Below are positions 53,484-63,447 of a DNA stretch of 64,000 nucleotides, in pieces (the stretch's first letter is position 1; each line of letters opens with the position of its first letter). The notes under the pieces are model-generated. The model saw only the letters and a list, made by a program, of their open reading frames with translations, was not told where the DNA came from and made no database searches. Source of the stretch: Acidimicrobiia bacterium (GTDB lineage: Bacteria; Actinomycetota; Acidimicrobiia; Spongiisociales; UBA5794); contig DASWKR010000047.1 in the NCBI GenBank assembly GCA_036396535.1, positions 1 through 64,000 of the forward strand, in the 5' to 3' direction. Both the position numbers and the translations under genes were made by a program.

Positions 53484-54272
53484 ATGAGTGGAACGCTGGA
53501 AGGCAAGGTGGCCGTCGTCACCGGAGCCAGCAAGGGGATCGGGCGGGCCATCGCCGGGCGCTTGGCTGACGAGGGTGCCGACTGCGTGCTGGCCGCTCGT
53601 TCTGCCGTCGACCTGGAAATGGCGGCGTCCGAGATCAGGGCGCACTCCGGGCGCCGCGTCGCGGTCGTGCCGGTCGACCTGCGGACGGCAGAGGGGTGTG
53701 CAGCCCTCCACGACGCCGCCACATCGGCGTTCGACCGCGTCGACGTGCTCGTGAACTGTGCCGGGGCGACCAAGCCGGGAGGTCTCCTCGACGTCGACGA
53801 CGACACGTGGGAGGACGGCTTCGCTCTCAAGTTCTTCGGCACGGTGCGAGTCTGTCGCCTCTTCTGGCCCGACCTGGCCGCTTCCCACGGCACCGTCGTG
53901 AACGTCGTCGGCGGGCTCGCCAGGACGCCGGCACCCGACATCCTCGTCGGGGGAGCGGTCAACGCGGCCCTCGCCAACTTCACGAAAGCCCTGGCCGGCC
54001 AGGGGCTGCGCGACGATGTGAACGTCAACGCAGTCCACCCGGGGCAGACGATGACGGAGCGGTTCGAGATGCTCCTCACCAAGCGGGCCGAAGCGGCGGG
54101 CGTGACCCGCGACGAGTTCTTGGACCAGACGACCCAACGTCAAGGCGTGCGCAGGCTGGGGCGCCCCGAGGACGTCGCCGGGCTCGTCGCCTTCCTCTGC
54201 ACGCCCGAAGCGCGTCACATCCAGGGCGTTTCTGTCGCCGTCGACGGCGGGGGTACGTCAGGGCTGTTCTGA
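53484..54272 (+). CDS. SDR-family protein with the catalytic tetrad lost
   Basis: A 262-residue protein with a clear SDR Rossmann start (KVAVVTGASKGIGRAIAGRL), NCAGATKPGG (NNAG-type) and the C-terminal GVSVAVDGGGTSG. At the active site it reads NVVGGLARTPAPDILVGGAV followed by NAALANFTKALAG; the Ser, Tyr and Lys of the S-Y-K triad are replaced by Gly, Gly and Asn. It may bind NAD(P) or a ligand without classical oxidoreductase chemistry. AGGGAG precedes the ATG. It overlaps the convergent SnoaL-like gene by 15 nt. Confidence 0.8.
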   Translation: MSGTLEGKVAVVTGASKGIGRAIAGRLADEGADCVLAARSAVDLEMAASEIRAHSGRRVAVVPVDLRTAEGCAALHDAATSAFDRVDVLVNCAGATKPGGLLDVDDDTWEDGFALKFFGTVRVCRLFWPDLAASHGTVVNVVGGLARTPAPDILVGGAVNAALANFTKALAGQGLRDDVNVNAVHPGQTMTERFEMLLTKRAEAAGVTRDEFLDQTTQRQGVRRLGRPEDVAGLVAFLCTPEARHIQGVSVAVDGGGTSGLF

Positions 54273-54740
54273 GGCGCTCGTCCCCAGCGGAGGGGCGACG
54301 CCGAGTTGGCGGAGCATGCCGAGCTCGTCGCCGAAGTACCACGCCTCGGCGATCCTCTCGCCCTCCAAGCGCCACAGCGCCGCCTCGACGACGTCGACCC
54401 GTTTCCCGGTGGCGGGGATCCCGTAGATCGTCCCGGTGTGTGTGCCGACGATGCGGAACACCCCCCAGACCTTGTCGTCCTTGGCGGTCAGCTCGAGCAG
54501 GATGTTCTCCCTGTCCTCCATCGAGGCATCGTCGAAGCCTGCCGACCCCTCCATGCCGAACAGCTCGCCGATGTGGCTGAAGCCTGCCCGGTGTCGCACG
54601 AAGTCACGGGACAGGAACGGCGCCCGCTCCGACACCCTGGCGGCCCTGTACCTGGTGACGAGGTCGAGGTTCGCCGCCTCCTGCTCGGTGCAGCTGCACG
54701 AGGTGTCGCCGAACATCGAGACATGCGAGTGGTCGATCAT
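54258..54740 (-). CDS. SnoaL-like/NTF2-fold (ester cyclase-type) protein
   Basis: A 160-residue protein with the SnoaL-like alpha+beta barrel pattern: YRAARVSERAPFLSRDFVRH at the N-terminus, DKVWGVFRIVGTHTGTIYG, then VEAALWRLEGERIAEAWYF. Such proteins are ester cyclases, isomerases or simple binding proteins; no catalytic residues mark the role. Its 3' end overlaps the convergent SDR gene. Confidence 0.7.
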   Translation of the reverse strand: MIDHSHVSMFGDTSCSCTEQEAANLDLVTRYRAARVSERAPFLSRDFVRHRAGFSHIGELFGMEGSAGFDDASMEDRENILLELTAKDDKVWGVFRIVGTHTGTIYGIPATGKRVDVVEAALWRLEGERIAEAWYFGDELGMLRQLGVAPPLGTSASEQP

Positions 54741-54770
54741 CGGAGGCCGAGGATACGCCGCGCTGGTCCA

Positions 54771-55289
54771 TCACCCGTCGAGCGATCGCGCCGCCTCGAG
54801 CCAGGCGTCGGCGAGCCCGGCGAACGGCTCGTGGCCGCCCTCGAGGGCTTGGGCGACCTGGGCGGCAGTCGTCCGAGCCCTCGCCACCACGTCATCCGGG
54901 TATCCGAGCGTCACCTGGTGCTCGAGGAACTCGTCCTCGTCCTCGACGAACACGTCGCCTCGTTGCGTGCAGACCACATCGAGGTCGAGGTCGATCATCG
55001 TCACGGTGTCCCCGCTCCACTCGGCCGGGGTGATGATATCGACGTACACCCGATGCGATGCCCCGTCGTTGAAGATGGCGGTCCACCATCGGTCCCGTGG
55101 GACCACCTTGACGGTCAGGTACCCGAAGCGCTTCGGAGGCTCTTGTGCGCGCCTTGCCACCGTCCCGGCCGGCGCCCACAGCCAGATGCCGTGCTCGTCT
55201 TCGCCGAGCCGGCGCATCCTGAACTGCCAGTGGATCGTGTCGGGCCACTTGCGAAAGTCGACGTGAACCTCGCCGTCGCCGAGGATCAC
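54771..55289 (-). CDS. DUF402 domain protein
   Basis: A 172-residue protein of the DUF402 (FomD-like phosphatase/diphosphatase) superfamily. It has HWQFRMRRLGEDEHGIWLWA, RDRWWTAIFND, YVDIITPAEW and MIDLDLDVVCTQRGDVFVED, where the Asp/Glu residues match the metal-binding set of the family, and the C-terminal helix DDVVARARTTAAQVAQALE. Members act on nucleoside diphosphates or phosphonate intermediates; the exact substrate here is unknown. GTG at 55289 overlaps the pdxH stop (GTGA), so the pair is coupled. Confidence 0.8.
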   Translation of the reverse strand: MILGDGEVHVDFRKWPDTIHWQFRMRRLGEDEHGIWLWAPAGTVARRAQEPPKRFGYLTVKVVPRDRWWTAIFNDGASHRVYVDIITPAEWSGDTVTMIDLDLDVVCTQRGDVFVEDEDEFLEHQVTLGYPDDVVARARTTAAQVAQALEGGHEPFAGLADAWLEAARSLDG

Positions 55290-55915
55290 GGCGCCAGCCG
55301 CCTTGCCGACCAGATGCCGCCGTCGCGCCGGTATTCGATGCGGTCGTGGAGTCGGTTGCGGCGGCCCTGCCAGAACTCGATGCGCCGCGGGACGATCCGG
55401 TATCCCCCCCAATCCGCAGGGCGAGGCACGGCACCGGGGTGGCGGGCCTCGAGGTCGGCGACGCGCCGCTCCAACTCGGCCCGCGACGACAATCCTCTGC
55501 TCTGATCCGAGGCGGCCGCCGCGATCTGGGCACCGCGGGGCCTGGTTGCCCAGTAGGCGTCCGACATGGCGTCGTCGACCCGCTCCACAGGACCCGCGAA
55601 ACGCACCTGCCGGTGGATGGTGACCCACGTGAGCGACCCGGCGGCGTGCGGGTTCTGCTCGAGCTCGTCGCCCTTGCGCGAACGGTAGTTCGAGTAGAAC
55701 ACGAAGCCGGTGTCGACCTCCTTGAGGAGCACCGTACGAACGGACGGCTTGCCGGTGGCATCGGCCGTGGCAAGGCTCATCGCGTTGGCTTGCGGCACGG
55801 CGGCGTCGATCGCCTCCTGCAGCCATCCGGCGGCGGCGGCGACGGGGTCGGCACCGAGCTCGCTCGCCTCCAGGCCCGGCGTGTCGTAGTCGTCGTGGAG
55901 GTCTTCGAGGTTCAC
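55286..55915 (-). CDS. pdxH: Pyridoxamine 5'-phosphate oxidase
   Basis: A 209-residue FMN enzyme that oxidises PNP/PMP to pyridoxal 5'-phosphate. Motifs are AMSLATADATGKPSVRTVLL, FVFYSNYRSRKGDELEQNP (FMN and phosphate contacts), VTIHRQVRFAGPVERVDD, SDAYWATRPRGAQIAAAASD, and the C-terminal signature PADWGGYRIVPRRIEFWQ then GRRNRLHDRIEYRR. Start GTG at 55915. It supplies the cofactor of LysA, ThrC and GlyA in this window. It is divergent from typA, 44 nt apart. Confidence 0.96.
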   Translation of the reverse strand: MNLEDLHDDYDTPGLEASELGADPVAAAAGWLQEAIDAAVPQANAMSLATADATGKPSVRTVLLKEVDTGFVFYSNYRSRKGDELEQNPHAAGSLTWVTIHRQVRFAGPVERVDDAMSDAYWATRPRGAQIAAAASDQSRGLSSRAELERRVADLEARHPGAVPRPADWGGYRIVPRRIEFWQGRRNRLHDRIEYRRDGGIWSARRLAP

Positions 55916-55959
55916 CAGCGCATTCTGGCCGTCCGGGAGGCGAGTAGCCTTGCGATCCC

Positions 55960-57780
55960 ATGCCGGGATCCTCCTCTGTCCGCAATGTGGCGCTGATCGC
56001 GCACGTCGACCACGGCAAGACGACCCTCGTCGACGCCATGCTGCGCGCCACCGGCGTCTTCGCCGCTCACGAGGTGCTGACGGAGCGCGTCATGGATTCG
56101 GGCGACCAGGAGCGGGAGCGAGGCATCACGATCCTGGCGAAGGCCGCCTCGATCGAGTGGGGCGGCGTGCGCATCAATCTCGTCGACACCCCTGGTCACG
56201 CCGACTTCGGGGGCGAGGTCGAGCGGGCACTCGCCATGGTCGACGGGGTGCTCCTGCTCATCGACGCCGCCGAGGGACCGATGCCGCAGACCCGATACGT
56301 TCTGTCCAAGGCGCTCGCCCGCGGCCTTCCTGCCGTGGTCGTCATCAACAAGGTCGACCGGCAGGACGCCAGGCTCGACGAGGTCGCCGACGAGGTCTAT
56401 GAGCTCTTCTTCGACCTGGACGCCGCCGACCACCACATCGACTTCCCGATCGTCTCGTCGATCGCCAGGTTCGGGCGTGCCATGCGGGGCTTGGGGATTC
56501 CCCCCGAGACGGCCGACCTCTCGGCCATCCTCGACGCCATCATCGAGACGATTCCGGCGCCTGCGGGCGACCCGGACGCTCCGCTGCAGGCGATCGTCAC
56601 CAACCTCGACGCCTCCGACTACCTCGGACGTCTCGCCATCGGGCGCGTCCACAACGGCACACTCCGCGCAGGGCGCCAGGTAGGGCTCGTCCGCGCCGAC
56701 GGTTCCGTCATCAGGAAACGGCTCGTATCGCTGCTCGGGTTCTCTGGGTTGGACCGCGTCGACGTGGCGGAGCGCGCCGCCGGCGACCTGTTCGTCGTCG
56801 CCGGATTCCCGGAGGTCGAGATCGGCGACACGCTCGCCGAGCCGGACGATCCAAGGCCGCTCCCTCGCCTCGAGGTCGACGAGCCGGTGTTGCGGATGAC
56901 GTTCGGCGTCAGCACGTCTCCGATGGCCGGCAGGTCGGGCCACCTGCTCACGTCACGTCAGATCAGAGGGCGGCTCGACCGCGAGGTGCTCGGCAACGTG
57001 TCGATCCGCATCGAGGAGACGGCCAGCCCAGACGTGATCGAAGTCGCCGGTCGAGGTGAGCTGCAGCTCGCCGTGCTCATCGAGTCGATGCGCCGAGAGG
57101 GCTTCGAATTGCAGGTGAGCAGGCCCGAGGTCGTCGTCCGCGACGTCGACGGCACCCGCCACGAGCCGCGAGAGCGAGCGCTCATCGACGTCCCGGACGA
57201 GTTCGTCGGCTCGGTGACGCAGGCAGTCGCCGCGCGAAGAGGAAGCGTCGCCGGCATGTACCCGGGCGATCGCAACAGGACGATCGTCACGGCGGTCGGA
57301 CCGGCGAGGGGGCTCATCGGGCTCCGGTCGCAGCTCATGACGGCCACGCGAGGCACCGCCCTGATTCACCAGCACCATGACGGTTGGATGCCATGGGCGG
57401 GTGAGATCCCAGGGCGCGGTGGAGGCGCCATGGTCGCCGATAGGGCGGGCACCGCCACCGGTTTCGCCCTCGACAACCTGCAGAAGCGGGGCGAGCTCTT
57501 CGTGGGGCCCGGAGACCCGGTCTACGAGGGCATGGTGATCGGCGAGAACTCCCGCCCAGGCGAGATGCAGGCGAACCCGACGAAAGGCAAGCAGCTCACC
57601 AACGTGAGAGCCGTCGGCTCGGACGATGCGATCAAGCTCAAACCGCCGCGTCGCTTGACGCTCGAGACGGCCATCGAGTGGATCGAGGAAGACGAGCTCG
57701 TCGAGGTGACCCCGGATGCCGTGCGGGTGCGAAAGCGCCGGCTCACCGAGCAAGAGCGCCGTCTCGCCAGGAAAGGGTGA
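55960..57780 (+). CDS. typA: Ribosome-associated translational GTPase TypA/BipA
   Basis: A 606-residue GTPase of the elongation-factor class. [20 protein letters not shown] (P-loop), [14 protein letters not shown] (switch I), [20 protein letters not shown] (G3) and [20 protein letters not shown] (G4) are followed by domain II, the domain III/V region ([20 protein letters not shown]), and the TypA-specific C-terminus ending in [20 protein letters not shown]. It binds the ribosome and aids 50S assembly and stress adaptation. A TAGCCT box (55945-55950) lies 9 nt before the ATG. Confidence 0.96.
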   Translation: MPGSSSVRNVALIAHVDHGKTTLVDAMLRATGVFAAHEVLTERVMDSGDQERERGITILAKAASIEWGGVRINLVDTPGHADFGGEVERALAMVDGVLLLIDAAEGPMPQTRYVLSKALARGLPAVVVINKVDRQDARLDEVADEVYELFFDLDAADHHIDFPIVSSIARFGRAMRGLGIPPETADLSAILDAIIETIPAPAGDPDAPLQAIVTNLDASDYLGRLAIGRVHNGTLRAGRQVGLVRADGSVIRKRLVSLLGFSGLDRVDVAERAAGDLFVVAGFPEVEIGDTLAEPDDPRPLPRLEVDEPVLRMTFGVSTSPMAGRSGHLLTSRQIRGRLDREVLGNVSIRIEETASPDVIEVAGRGELQLAVLIESMRREGFELQVSRPEVVVRDVDGTRHEPRERALIDVPDEFVGSVTQAVAARRGSVAGMYPGDRNRTIVTAVGPARGLIGLRSQLMTATRGTALIHQHHDGWMPWAGEIPGRGGGAMVADRAGTATGFALDNLQKRGELFVGPGDPVYEGMVIGENSRPGEMQANPTKGKQLTNVRAVGSDDAIKLKPPRRLTLETAIEWIEEDELVEVTPDAVRVRKRRLTEQERRLARKG

Positions 57781-57816
57781 CCCGGCGGGCGGTCGATAGC
57801 CCTGCCGCCACTCCGT

Positions 57817-58827
57817 CTAGTTCACAGTCCAGGTGCCTGCCGAGCGGATGAGAGAGCCGAGGTCCCCTGGGCCGCGCTTCGCCTGGGCATCGATGAGCTG
57901 CTGCTGCATCGACGAGCTGTATGTGTCCCGCTCCACGTCGCGGAAGATCCCGACCGGGGTCGGTCCGTGCGGTCCGTGTGACAGCCTGCTGAGTGCGAAG
58001 GCGGAGCTCGGGTCCTCGACGGTCGGGTTGTGGACGTGGATCGCACCGATCCCGACGTCGGCGACGTTGACGATCCTCGCTCCCTCCGCGGCCAGGACCA
58101 CGCCACGCTCGTTGTCCGGGCCGAACACGATCGGCTTGCCCGCCTCGAGGTTGATCCGGTTGATGTCACGCTCCGGGCGCCCGGTGAGCTCGATGAACGC
58201 CTTGTCGTTGAACACGTTGCAGTTCTGGTAGATCTCGACGAATGCCGCGCCCGGATGGTCGTACGCCGCCTGCAGCATCTCGGTGGTGTGGGGCCGATCC
58301 ATGTCGACGGACCTGGCCACGAACGTCGCCTCGGCGCCGATCGCAAGGCTGATCGGGTTGAATGGACGCTCGATCGAGCCCATCGGGCTCGTCTTGGTGC
58401 GCTTGCCGACCTCGCTCGTCGGCGAGTACTGACCCTTGGTCAGGCCGTATATCTGGTTGTTGAAGAGGAGCACCTTGATGTTGACGTTGCGCCGCATCGC
58501 ATGGATCAGGTGGTTGCCGCCGATCGACAACGCATCGCCGTCGCCGGTCACGACCCACACGGTGAGCTCGGGGTTGGCGGTCGCCACGCCGCTTGCGATC
58601 GCGGGTGCGCGCCCATGGATCGAGTGCATCCCGTACGTCTCCATGTAGTACGGGAAGCGGGCGGCGCACCCGATGCCGGAGACGAAGACGTGCTTCTCCC
58701 TGTCGACCCCCAGGCCTGCCAGGAAGTTCTGCACCGAAGCGAGGATCGTGTAGTCCCCGCAGCCGGGACACCACCGGACCTCCTGATCCGTTTGGAAGTC
58801 GCTTCTCTCGTACTTCGTCGCCGTCAT
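57817..58827 (-). CDS. korB: 2-oxoacid:ferredoxin oxidoreductase subunit beta
   Basis: A 336-residue TPP-binding beta subunit. VRWCPGCGDYTILASVQNFL carries the CPGC cluster motif, GIGCAARFPYYMETYGMHSI holds the third Cys, and WVVTGDGDALSIGGNHLIHA is the TPP/metal site. NNQIYGLTKGQYSPTSEVGK and QNCNVFNDKAF (fourth Cys) follow. It decarboxylates 2-oxoglutarate (or another 2-oxoacid) to the acyl-CoA and reduces ferredoxin. The ATG overlaps the korA stop (ATGA). Confidence 0.93.
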   Translation of the reverse strand: MTATKYERSDFQTDQEVRWCPGCGDYTILASVQNFLAGLGVDREKHVFVSGIGCAARFPYYMETYGMHSIHGRAPAIASGVATANPELTVWVVTGDGDALSIGGNHLIHAMRRNVNIKVLLFNNQIYGLTKGQYSPTSEVGKRTKTSPMGSIERPFNPISLAIGAEATFVARSVDMDRPHTTEMLQAAYDHPGAAFVEIYQNCNVFNDKAFIELTGRPERDINRINLEAGKPIVFGPDNERGVVLAAEGARIVNVADVGIGAIHVHNPTVEDPSSAFALSRLSHGPHGPTPVGIFRDVERDTYSSSMQQQLIDAQAKRGPGDLGSLIRSAGTWTVN

Positions 58828-60710
58828 GCTGCGCCCTTCGCTTCCACGATCTCGATGATCCTCGCCGCCACCTCTGCCGTCTTGAACGGAAGTCCCTGGA
58901 TCTTCCCCAGCGTGATCGTCGGCACGAGGTACTCGCTGCGGAGCACCTTGGAGAGCTGGCCGCGGTTCAGCTCGGGGACGAGAACCGAGTCGTATCGGTT
59001 CAGCAACTCTCCGAGGTTCGGAGGGAACGGGGACAGGTGCCTCAGGTGGATGTGTCCCACCTTGGCGCCGGTCTTGCGGACGTTGTTCACGGCGGCCCTG
59101 ACCGCCGAGTACGTCGAGCCCCACGACACCGCCGCCAGGCCGGACTCGTCGCCTTCGGCGACCGCGAGATCGATGTCCGCCGCGATGCGGCGCAACTTCT
59201 CCTCGCGCAGCTCGGTCATCCGCTCGTGGTTCTCTGGGCTGTACGAGACGTTGCCGGTGAGGTCGGCGTGCTCGAGGCCGCCGATGCGGTGCTCGAGGCC
59301 CGCCGTCCCTGGGATCGCCCAAGAACGCGCCATGGTCTGGCCGTCGCGGGAATACGGCAGGAACTTGCCGTCCTCCCCCTTCGGGGCAGACTCCACCGTG
59401 GCGAACAAGGCCGCGAAGTCGGGGATGGCGTCGACGTCGGGCAGCCGCCACGGCTCAGAGCTGTTGGCGATGTACCCGTCGGACATCAGGATCACCGGAG
59501 TCATGTACTTGACGGCGATCCGGCAAGCCTCGATGGCGGTGTCGAACGCATCGGCCGGAGAGCGGGCGGAGACGACCGGCAGCGGTGCCTCACCGTGCCG
59601 CCCGTACAGGGCGACCATCAGGTCGGATTGCTCGGTCTTCGTCGGCATCCCGGTGGAAGGTCCCGCTCGCTGCACGTCGACGACGATGAGCGGGAGCTCG
59701 ACCTGGAAGGCGAGGCTGATCGTCTCGCTCTTCAGGGCTACGCCCGGTCCGGACGTCCCGGTCGCGCCGAGGTGGCCCGCGAACGACGCGCCGAGGGCGA
59801 CACCGACGGCGGCGATCTCGTCCTCTGCCTGGAACGTGCGCACGCCGAAGTTCTTGTGACGGGCCAGCTCCTCGAGGATCGTCGAGGCAGGAGTGATCGG
59901 ATACGAGCCGTAGAAGAGCGGCAGCTTGGCCGCCTGAGCACCGGCGATCAGGCCCCATGCCAACGCCTGGTTCCCCGTCACGTTGGTGTACTCGCCGGCC
60001 GGAAGGGCGGCGGGGGCGACCTCGTACGTGTGGTGGAACTCCTCGGTCGTGATGCCGAAGTTGTATCCCGCTCTGAAGGCGGCGATGTTGGCGGCGCCTA
60101 CCGGGCTGTCGGCGAACCTCGAGTTCACCCAGTCGATGACCGGTTCCGTGGGACGGTTGAACATCCAGCAGATGAGACCGAGGGCGAAGAAGTTCTTGGA
60201 CCGGAGTGTCTCCCGCCCCTTGACGCCGGTCGTCTCGACCGCCGTCTTGGTCAGCTCCTCCATCGGAGCAGTCAAGAGGTGGTACCCGTCGAGCGATCCG
60301 TCCTCGAGCGGGTTCGCTCCGTATCCGGCCTTGGCCAGGTTGCGCTCGACGAAGGCGTCGGTGTTGGCGAGGATGAGGCCCCCCGGCTTCAAGTCTCCGA
60401 GGTTGGCACGCAGCGCAGCCGGGTTCATGGCGACCAGCACCTCAGGCTCGTCACCGGGCGTGAGGATGTCCCAGTCGGCGATGTGCACCTGAAACGACGA
60501 GACACCGGGCAGGGTGCCGGCAGGTGCCCGGATCTCGGCCGGGAAGTTCGGAAGCGTCGCCAGGTCGTTCCCGAAGAGCGCACTCGCCTCGGCGAATCGT
60601 GTGCCGGTCAGCTGCATCCCATCGCCAGAGTCACCGGCGAACCGGATGACGATGTGGTCTCGCTTCTCACGCTGTTCTGGCCGCGGCGGGGCCAGGGTGT
60701 TGTCTGCCAC
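58824..60710 (-). CDS. korA: 2-oxoacid:ferredoxin oxidoreductase subunit alpha (fused gamma-alpha)
   Basis: A 628-residue fused subunit. The N-terminal gamma domain (HIVIRFAGDSGDGMQLTGTR, FPAEIRAPAGTLPGVSSFQV) is followed by the alpha pyrimidine-binding domain with YGSYPITPASTILEELARHK, QAEDEIAAVGVALGASFAG and ATGTSGPGVALKSETI. The C-terminal domain ends in SVLVPELNRGQLSKVLRSEY. The gamma-alpha fusion is the usual actinobacterial type and replaces or backs up the NAD-linked 2-oxoglutarate dehydrogenase. GTG at 60710 has AGGAG 7 nt upstream; an in-frame GTG at 60728 is less likely. Confidence 0.93.
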   Translation of the reverse strand: MADNTLAPPRPEQREKRDHIVIRFAGDSGDGMQLTGTRFAEASALFGNDLATLPNFPAEIRAPAGTLPGVSSFQVHIADWDILTPGDEPEVLVAMNPAALRANLGDLKPGGLILANTDAFVERNLAKAGYGANPLEDGSLDGYHLLTAPMEELTKTAVETTGVKGRETLRSKNFFALGLICWMFNRPTEPVIDWVNSRFADSPVGAANIAAFRAGYNFGITTEEFHHTYEVAPAALPAGEYTNVTGNQALAWGLIAGAQAAKLPLFYGSYPITPASTILEELARHKNFGVRTFQAEDEIAAVGVALGASFAGHLGATGTSGPGVALKSETISLAFQVELPLIVVDVQRAGPSTGMPTKTEQSDLMVALYGRHGEAPLPVVSARSPADAFDTAIEACRIAVKYMTPVILMSDGYIANSSEPWRLPDVDAIPDFAALFATVESAPKGEDGKFLPYSRDGQTMARSWAIPGTAGLEHRIGGLEHADLTGNVSYSPENHERMTELREEKLRRIAADIDLAVAEGDESGLAAVSWGSTYSAVRAAVNNVRKTGAKVGHIHLRHLSPFPPNLGELLNRYDSVLVPELNRGQLSKVLRSEYLVPTITLGKIQGLPFKTAEVAARIIEIVEAKGAA

Positions 60711-60895
60711 CGTCCTACTCCTGATCACGACCGCGCCTCGGCGGCCTCCTCGATCTGCTTGCTAAGTACGACCTGCCCTGCGGCGAAATCGTTTCCCGGC
60801 CACAGCCCAGCTCTGCTCCGCAGTCTATTGGGCTCCGACCCTTGACTATGCACAATGCTCTTCTTCTCTGCCATGGGCTGAAAGTCCCGAAAGTC

Positions 60896-62275
60896 TCATT
60901 CGGCCCACACCGGCGGTTTGCGCGCCTTGACGACACCGGCCTGCTCGAGGCCGAGCCCGATGTCGAGCAACCTCGCCTCCGACCAGGCAGGCCCGACGAC
61001 CTGGATGCTCGGCGGCGGGGCGCCGTCGCGATCGAGCGGCAGGGCGATGGCGGGCAATCCGGCGTGGTTGATGACGGAGGTGAATGCGGAGAGCGGGCCG
61101 CGGTACGGCACGGTCGAGCCTGCCACGTCGATCTCGGGCACCCCGATGGGCTTGCGGAGTGCGGCGACCGTCGGCGTCACCAACACGTCGCAGCGTGCCA
61201 GGGCACGCCTGAAGGCGTTGGCGATTCGGGCTCGCCAGGCCAGGCCCGCCACGTAGCGGGCTCCGGTGTGGCTCATGGCGATCTCCAGCCGCTCCCGCAC
61301 CTCCGGCCCGTATCGATCGGGCGCTTGCGAGAACCGCTCCCGGTGCACCTCGGCCGCCTCGAAGTACATGGCGTCGAGCAGCTTGCCGGGCACTTCGAGT
61401 GCCGGCTCGTCGAGGTGCACGACCGTCGCCCCCCGCTCGGCGAGTCGCTCGATCGCCCATTCGAACCCTGTAGCGACGGGATCCGTCACCGGCTGGTCGA
61501 CCAACGGGTGTGGGATGCCGACCGTGAGCGATCCGATGTCGGCCGCTCCCTCGGACCGATCGACGTCGACCGGGACGGACCACACGTCCGCCGGATCGTG
61601 CTCGGCGATGACCTCGTACGCCGCGGCGGCATCAGCCACCGTCCTCGCCAGGGGTCCGACCGTGTCGATCGACGCCACGAGCGGGAACACCCCGCGGATC
61701 GATCCGCGGCCGTGGGTGACCTTGAGGCCGACGATGCCGCACAGCGCAGCCGGGACCCGGACGGAGCCTCCGGTGTCGGTACCGAGCGCGATCGGTACCG
61801 TCCCGGCCGCTACCGCTGCCGCGGACCCGCCGGACGAGCCTCCCGGCGACAGCGAAGGATCCCACGGATTGTGGACCGGGCCGTGCCAGTGGTTCTCGCT
61901 GGAGAAACCGAAGGCGAACTCATGCAAGCCGGTTCTCCCTGCGACCACCGCACCCGCCTGCTCCAGCGCCCGGATGCACGGCGCCGTGATCGTGGGGGTC
62001 TTGGGAGGGAAGGAGGCTCCCAGTGTGTTGGGCCAGCCGGCGTGGTCGATGAGGTCCTTCACACCCACGGCGACGCCCGCCAGAGGGAGCGGCTCGCCTG
62101 CGTCGACGCGCTCGTCGACGCTCCTCGCCGCCGCCATCGAGCGCTCCGGGTCGAGGTGGGTGTACGCATTCAACGTCACCTCGACGGCGGCGATACGGTC
62201 GAGAGCACGCTGGATGAGGCCGCTCGCCGGCGAGTCGTCGCGGGCGACCGCAGTGACGGTGTCCCCTGCGTCCAT
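60896..62275 (-). CDS. Amidase signature-family hydrolase
   Basis: A 459-residue protein of the amidase family (GatA-like). VGVKDLIDHAGWPNTLGA carries the catalytic Lys. LSPGGSSGGSAAAVAAGTVP carries the cis-Ser and nucleophilic Ser region, and GTDTGGSVRVPAALCGIVGL is the signature core. RARIANAFRRALARCDVLVT and the C-terminal INHAGLPAIALPL are also typical. The amide substrate is unknown; GatA itself is less likely, since no gatB or gatC is adjacent. The ATG shares a base with the upstream stop (TGATG). Confidence 0.9.
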   Translation of the reverse strand: MDAGDTVTAVARDDSPASGLIQRALDRIAAVEVTLNAYTHLDPERSMAAARSVDERVDAGEPLPLAGVAVGVKDLIDHAGWPNTLGASFPPKTPTITAPCIRALEQAGAVVAGRTGLHEFAFGFSSENHWHGPVHNPWDPSLSPGGSSGGSAAAVAAGTVPIALGTDTGGSVRVPAALCGIVGLKVTHGRGSIRGVFPLVASIDTVGPLARTVADAAAAYEVIAEHDPADVWSVPVDVDRSEGAADIGSLTVGIPHPLVDQPVTDPVATGFEWAIERLAERGATVVHLDEPALEVPGKLLDAMYFEAAEVHRERFSQAPDRYGPEVRERLEIAMSHTGARYVAGLAWRARIANAFRRALARCDVLVTPTVAALRKPIGVPEIDVAGSTVPYRGPLSAFTSVINHAGLPAIALPLDRDGAPPPSIQVVGPAWSEARLLDIGLGLEQAGVVKARKPPVWAE

Positions 62276-63360
62276 CACTGAGACCAGGTGACCGATTGCT
62301 GCTGCGGGAAGACGTTGATCCAGAGCCGGCCGGCCGGCAGCACCATCGGGTCGCCCGAGGGAAGCGTCAGCTCGAAGCGCTCCTCGATGGTCTCTCTCGC
62401 CCACGTGCCTTCGACCACGATGCCGTCGTGGAACAAGAGGGCGGCGCCCGAGCCGAGCGTTTCGAGGGCGGGCACGGGCGTCCCGCTGCCAGCCGGGCTC
62501 GCCGTGTACCGGTTCGCTTCCAGCACGACGATGACGTCGGCGTTGATCTGAGAAGCGCTGCCGTCCTCGGTGACCGTCATGTGGCGGCTGTCATCGTTGA
62601 AGCGGAAATATCGGAACCCGTTCCACTCCCAGCGGACCACCGGCCGGTCCGACCAGTCGAGGAGGATCTCGCTTGCCATCTCGTCGCTCGTCGACGGCTC
62701 CCCGAAGTCGAAGATCGGTGCCGGCGGCGTGTCCTCCCAGCCGCGCCTGTCGGCGGTCTCCCGCATGGTCTCGACATTGCCGTAGAGGTTGTGCGGGGCG
62801 CGCCTGCCGCCGATGCGGAACGTCGACACCTGATCGTCCCCGATGATGTGGACGCCTGCCGACACGAACCGGCTGGCGACCCAGTCCTGCATCCCGGACA
62901 CTTGCGCCGGAGCACCGATGAACTTCAAGAGCGTGGGGTCTGTCGGCCTGCCCGAGCGGATCGGGCCGACGTACGTAGGCGAGGTCTGATGGAACAACCC
63001 GATGAAACGCGTGAGCCCGCCCTCGACGAGCAGCTCGTAGACGGCTTGGGCGTTCACCAGCCCGCTCTGCGGCCGTGCGTTCCAATGGTTGTCGATCTTG
63101 ACGGCGACGACCCGCTGCTCGAGCGAGTCGACGTCGTACACCGGCATCCCGTTGAGCGGCGAGTACGCCACCTCGACCGGCGCGGGAGCGATGGTCGAAG
63201 TGGTAGTGGTGGTGGGTGCGGCTGTCGTGCTGGCCGGCGGGGCGCTGGTGGTCGTGGCGGGCGGCAACGTGGTGCTGGTGGTTGTCTCTGTGGAGCGACT
63301 GCAGCCCGTGGCGATCAGCGTGACCGCGACCAGTGCGCCCAGCGCACTTCGGGAGTTCAC
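62275..63360 (-). CDS. DUF3048 domain lipoprotein (YerB-like)
   Basis: A 361-residue exported protein. The lipobox is in ALGALVAVTLIATGCSRS, then a Thr/Ala-rich linker to about residue 65. The DUF3048 domain starts SPLNGMPVYDVDSLEQRVVA, with KIDNHWNARPQSGLVNAQAV, YELLVEGGLTRFIGLFH and PTYVGPIRSGRPTDPTLL. The C-terminal DUF3048_C part has VRWEWNGFRYFRFNDDSRH and ends with LPAGRLWINVFPQQQSVTW. Function of the family is unknown. GTG at 63360 has a TACACT box 7 nt upstream, so it is probably leaderless; it is coupled to the amidase. Confidence 0.88.
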   Translation of the reverse strand: MNSRSALGALVAVTLIATGCSRSTETTTSTTLPPATTTSAPPASTTAAPTTTTTSTIAPAPVEVAYSPLNGMPVYDVDSLEQRVVAVKIDNHWNARPQSGLVNAQAVYELLVEGGLTRFIGLFHQTSPTYVGPIRSGRPTDPTLLKFIGAPAQVSGMQDWVASRFVSAGVHIIGDDQVSTFRIGGRRAPHNLYGNVETMRETADRRGWEDTPPAPIFDFGEPSTSDEMASEILLDWSDRPVVRWEWNGFRYFRFNDDSRHMTVTEDGSASQINADVIVVLEANRYTASPAGSGTPVPALETLGSGAALLFHDGIVVEGTWARETIEERFELTLPSGDPMVLPAGRLWINVFPQQQSVTWSQ

Positions 63361-63447
63361 GGCGCGGAGTGTAGGAGTCATCCTGGACAACATCGGCATT
63401 AGCGTCGACGCGATGAGGAATACGATGCCCACCCGGGAGGATGCCGT

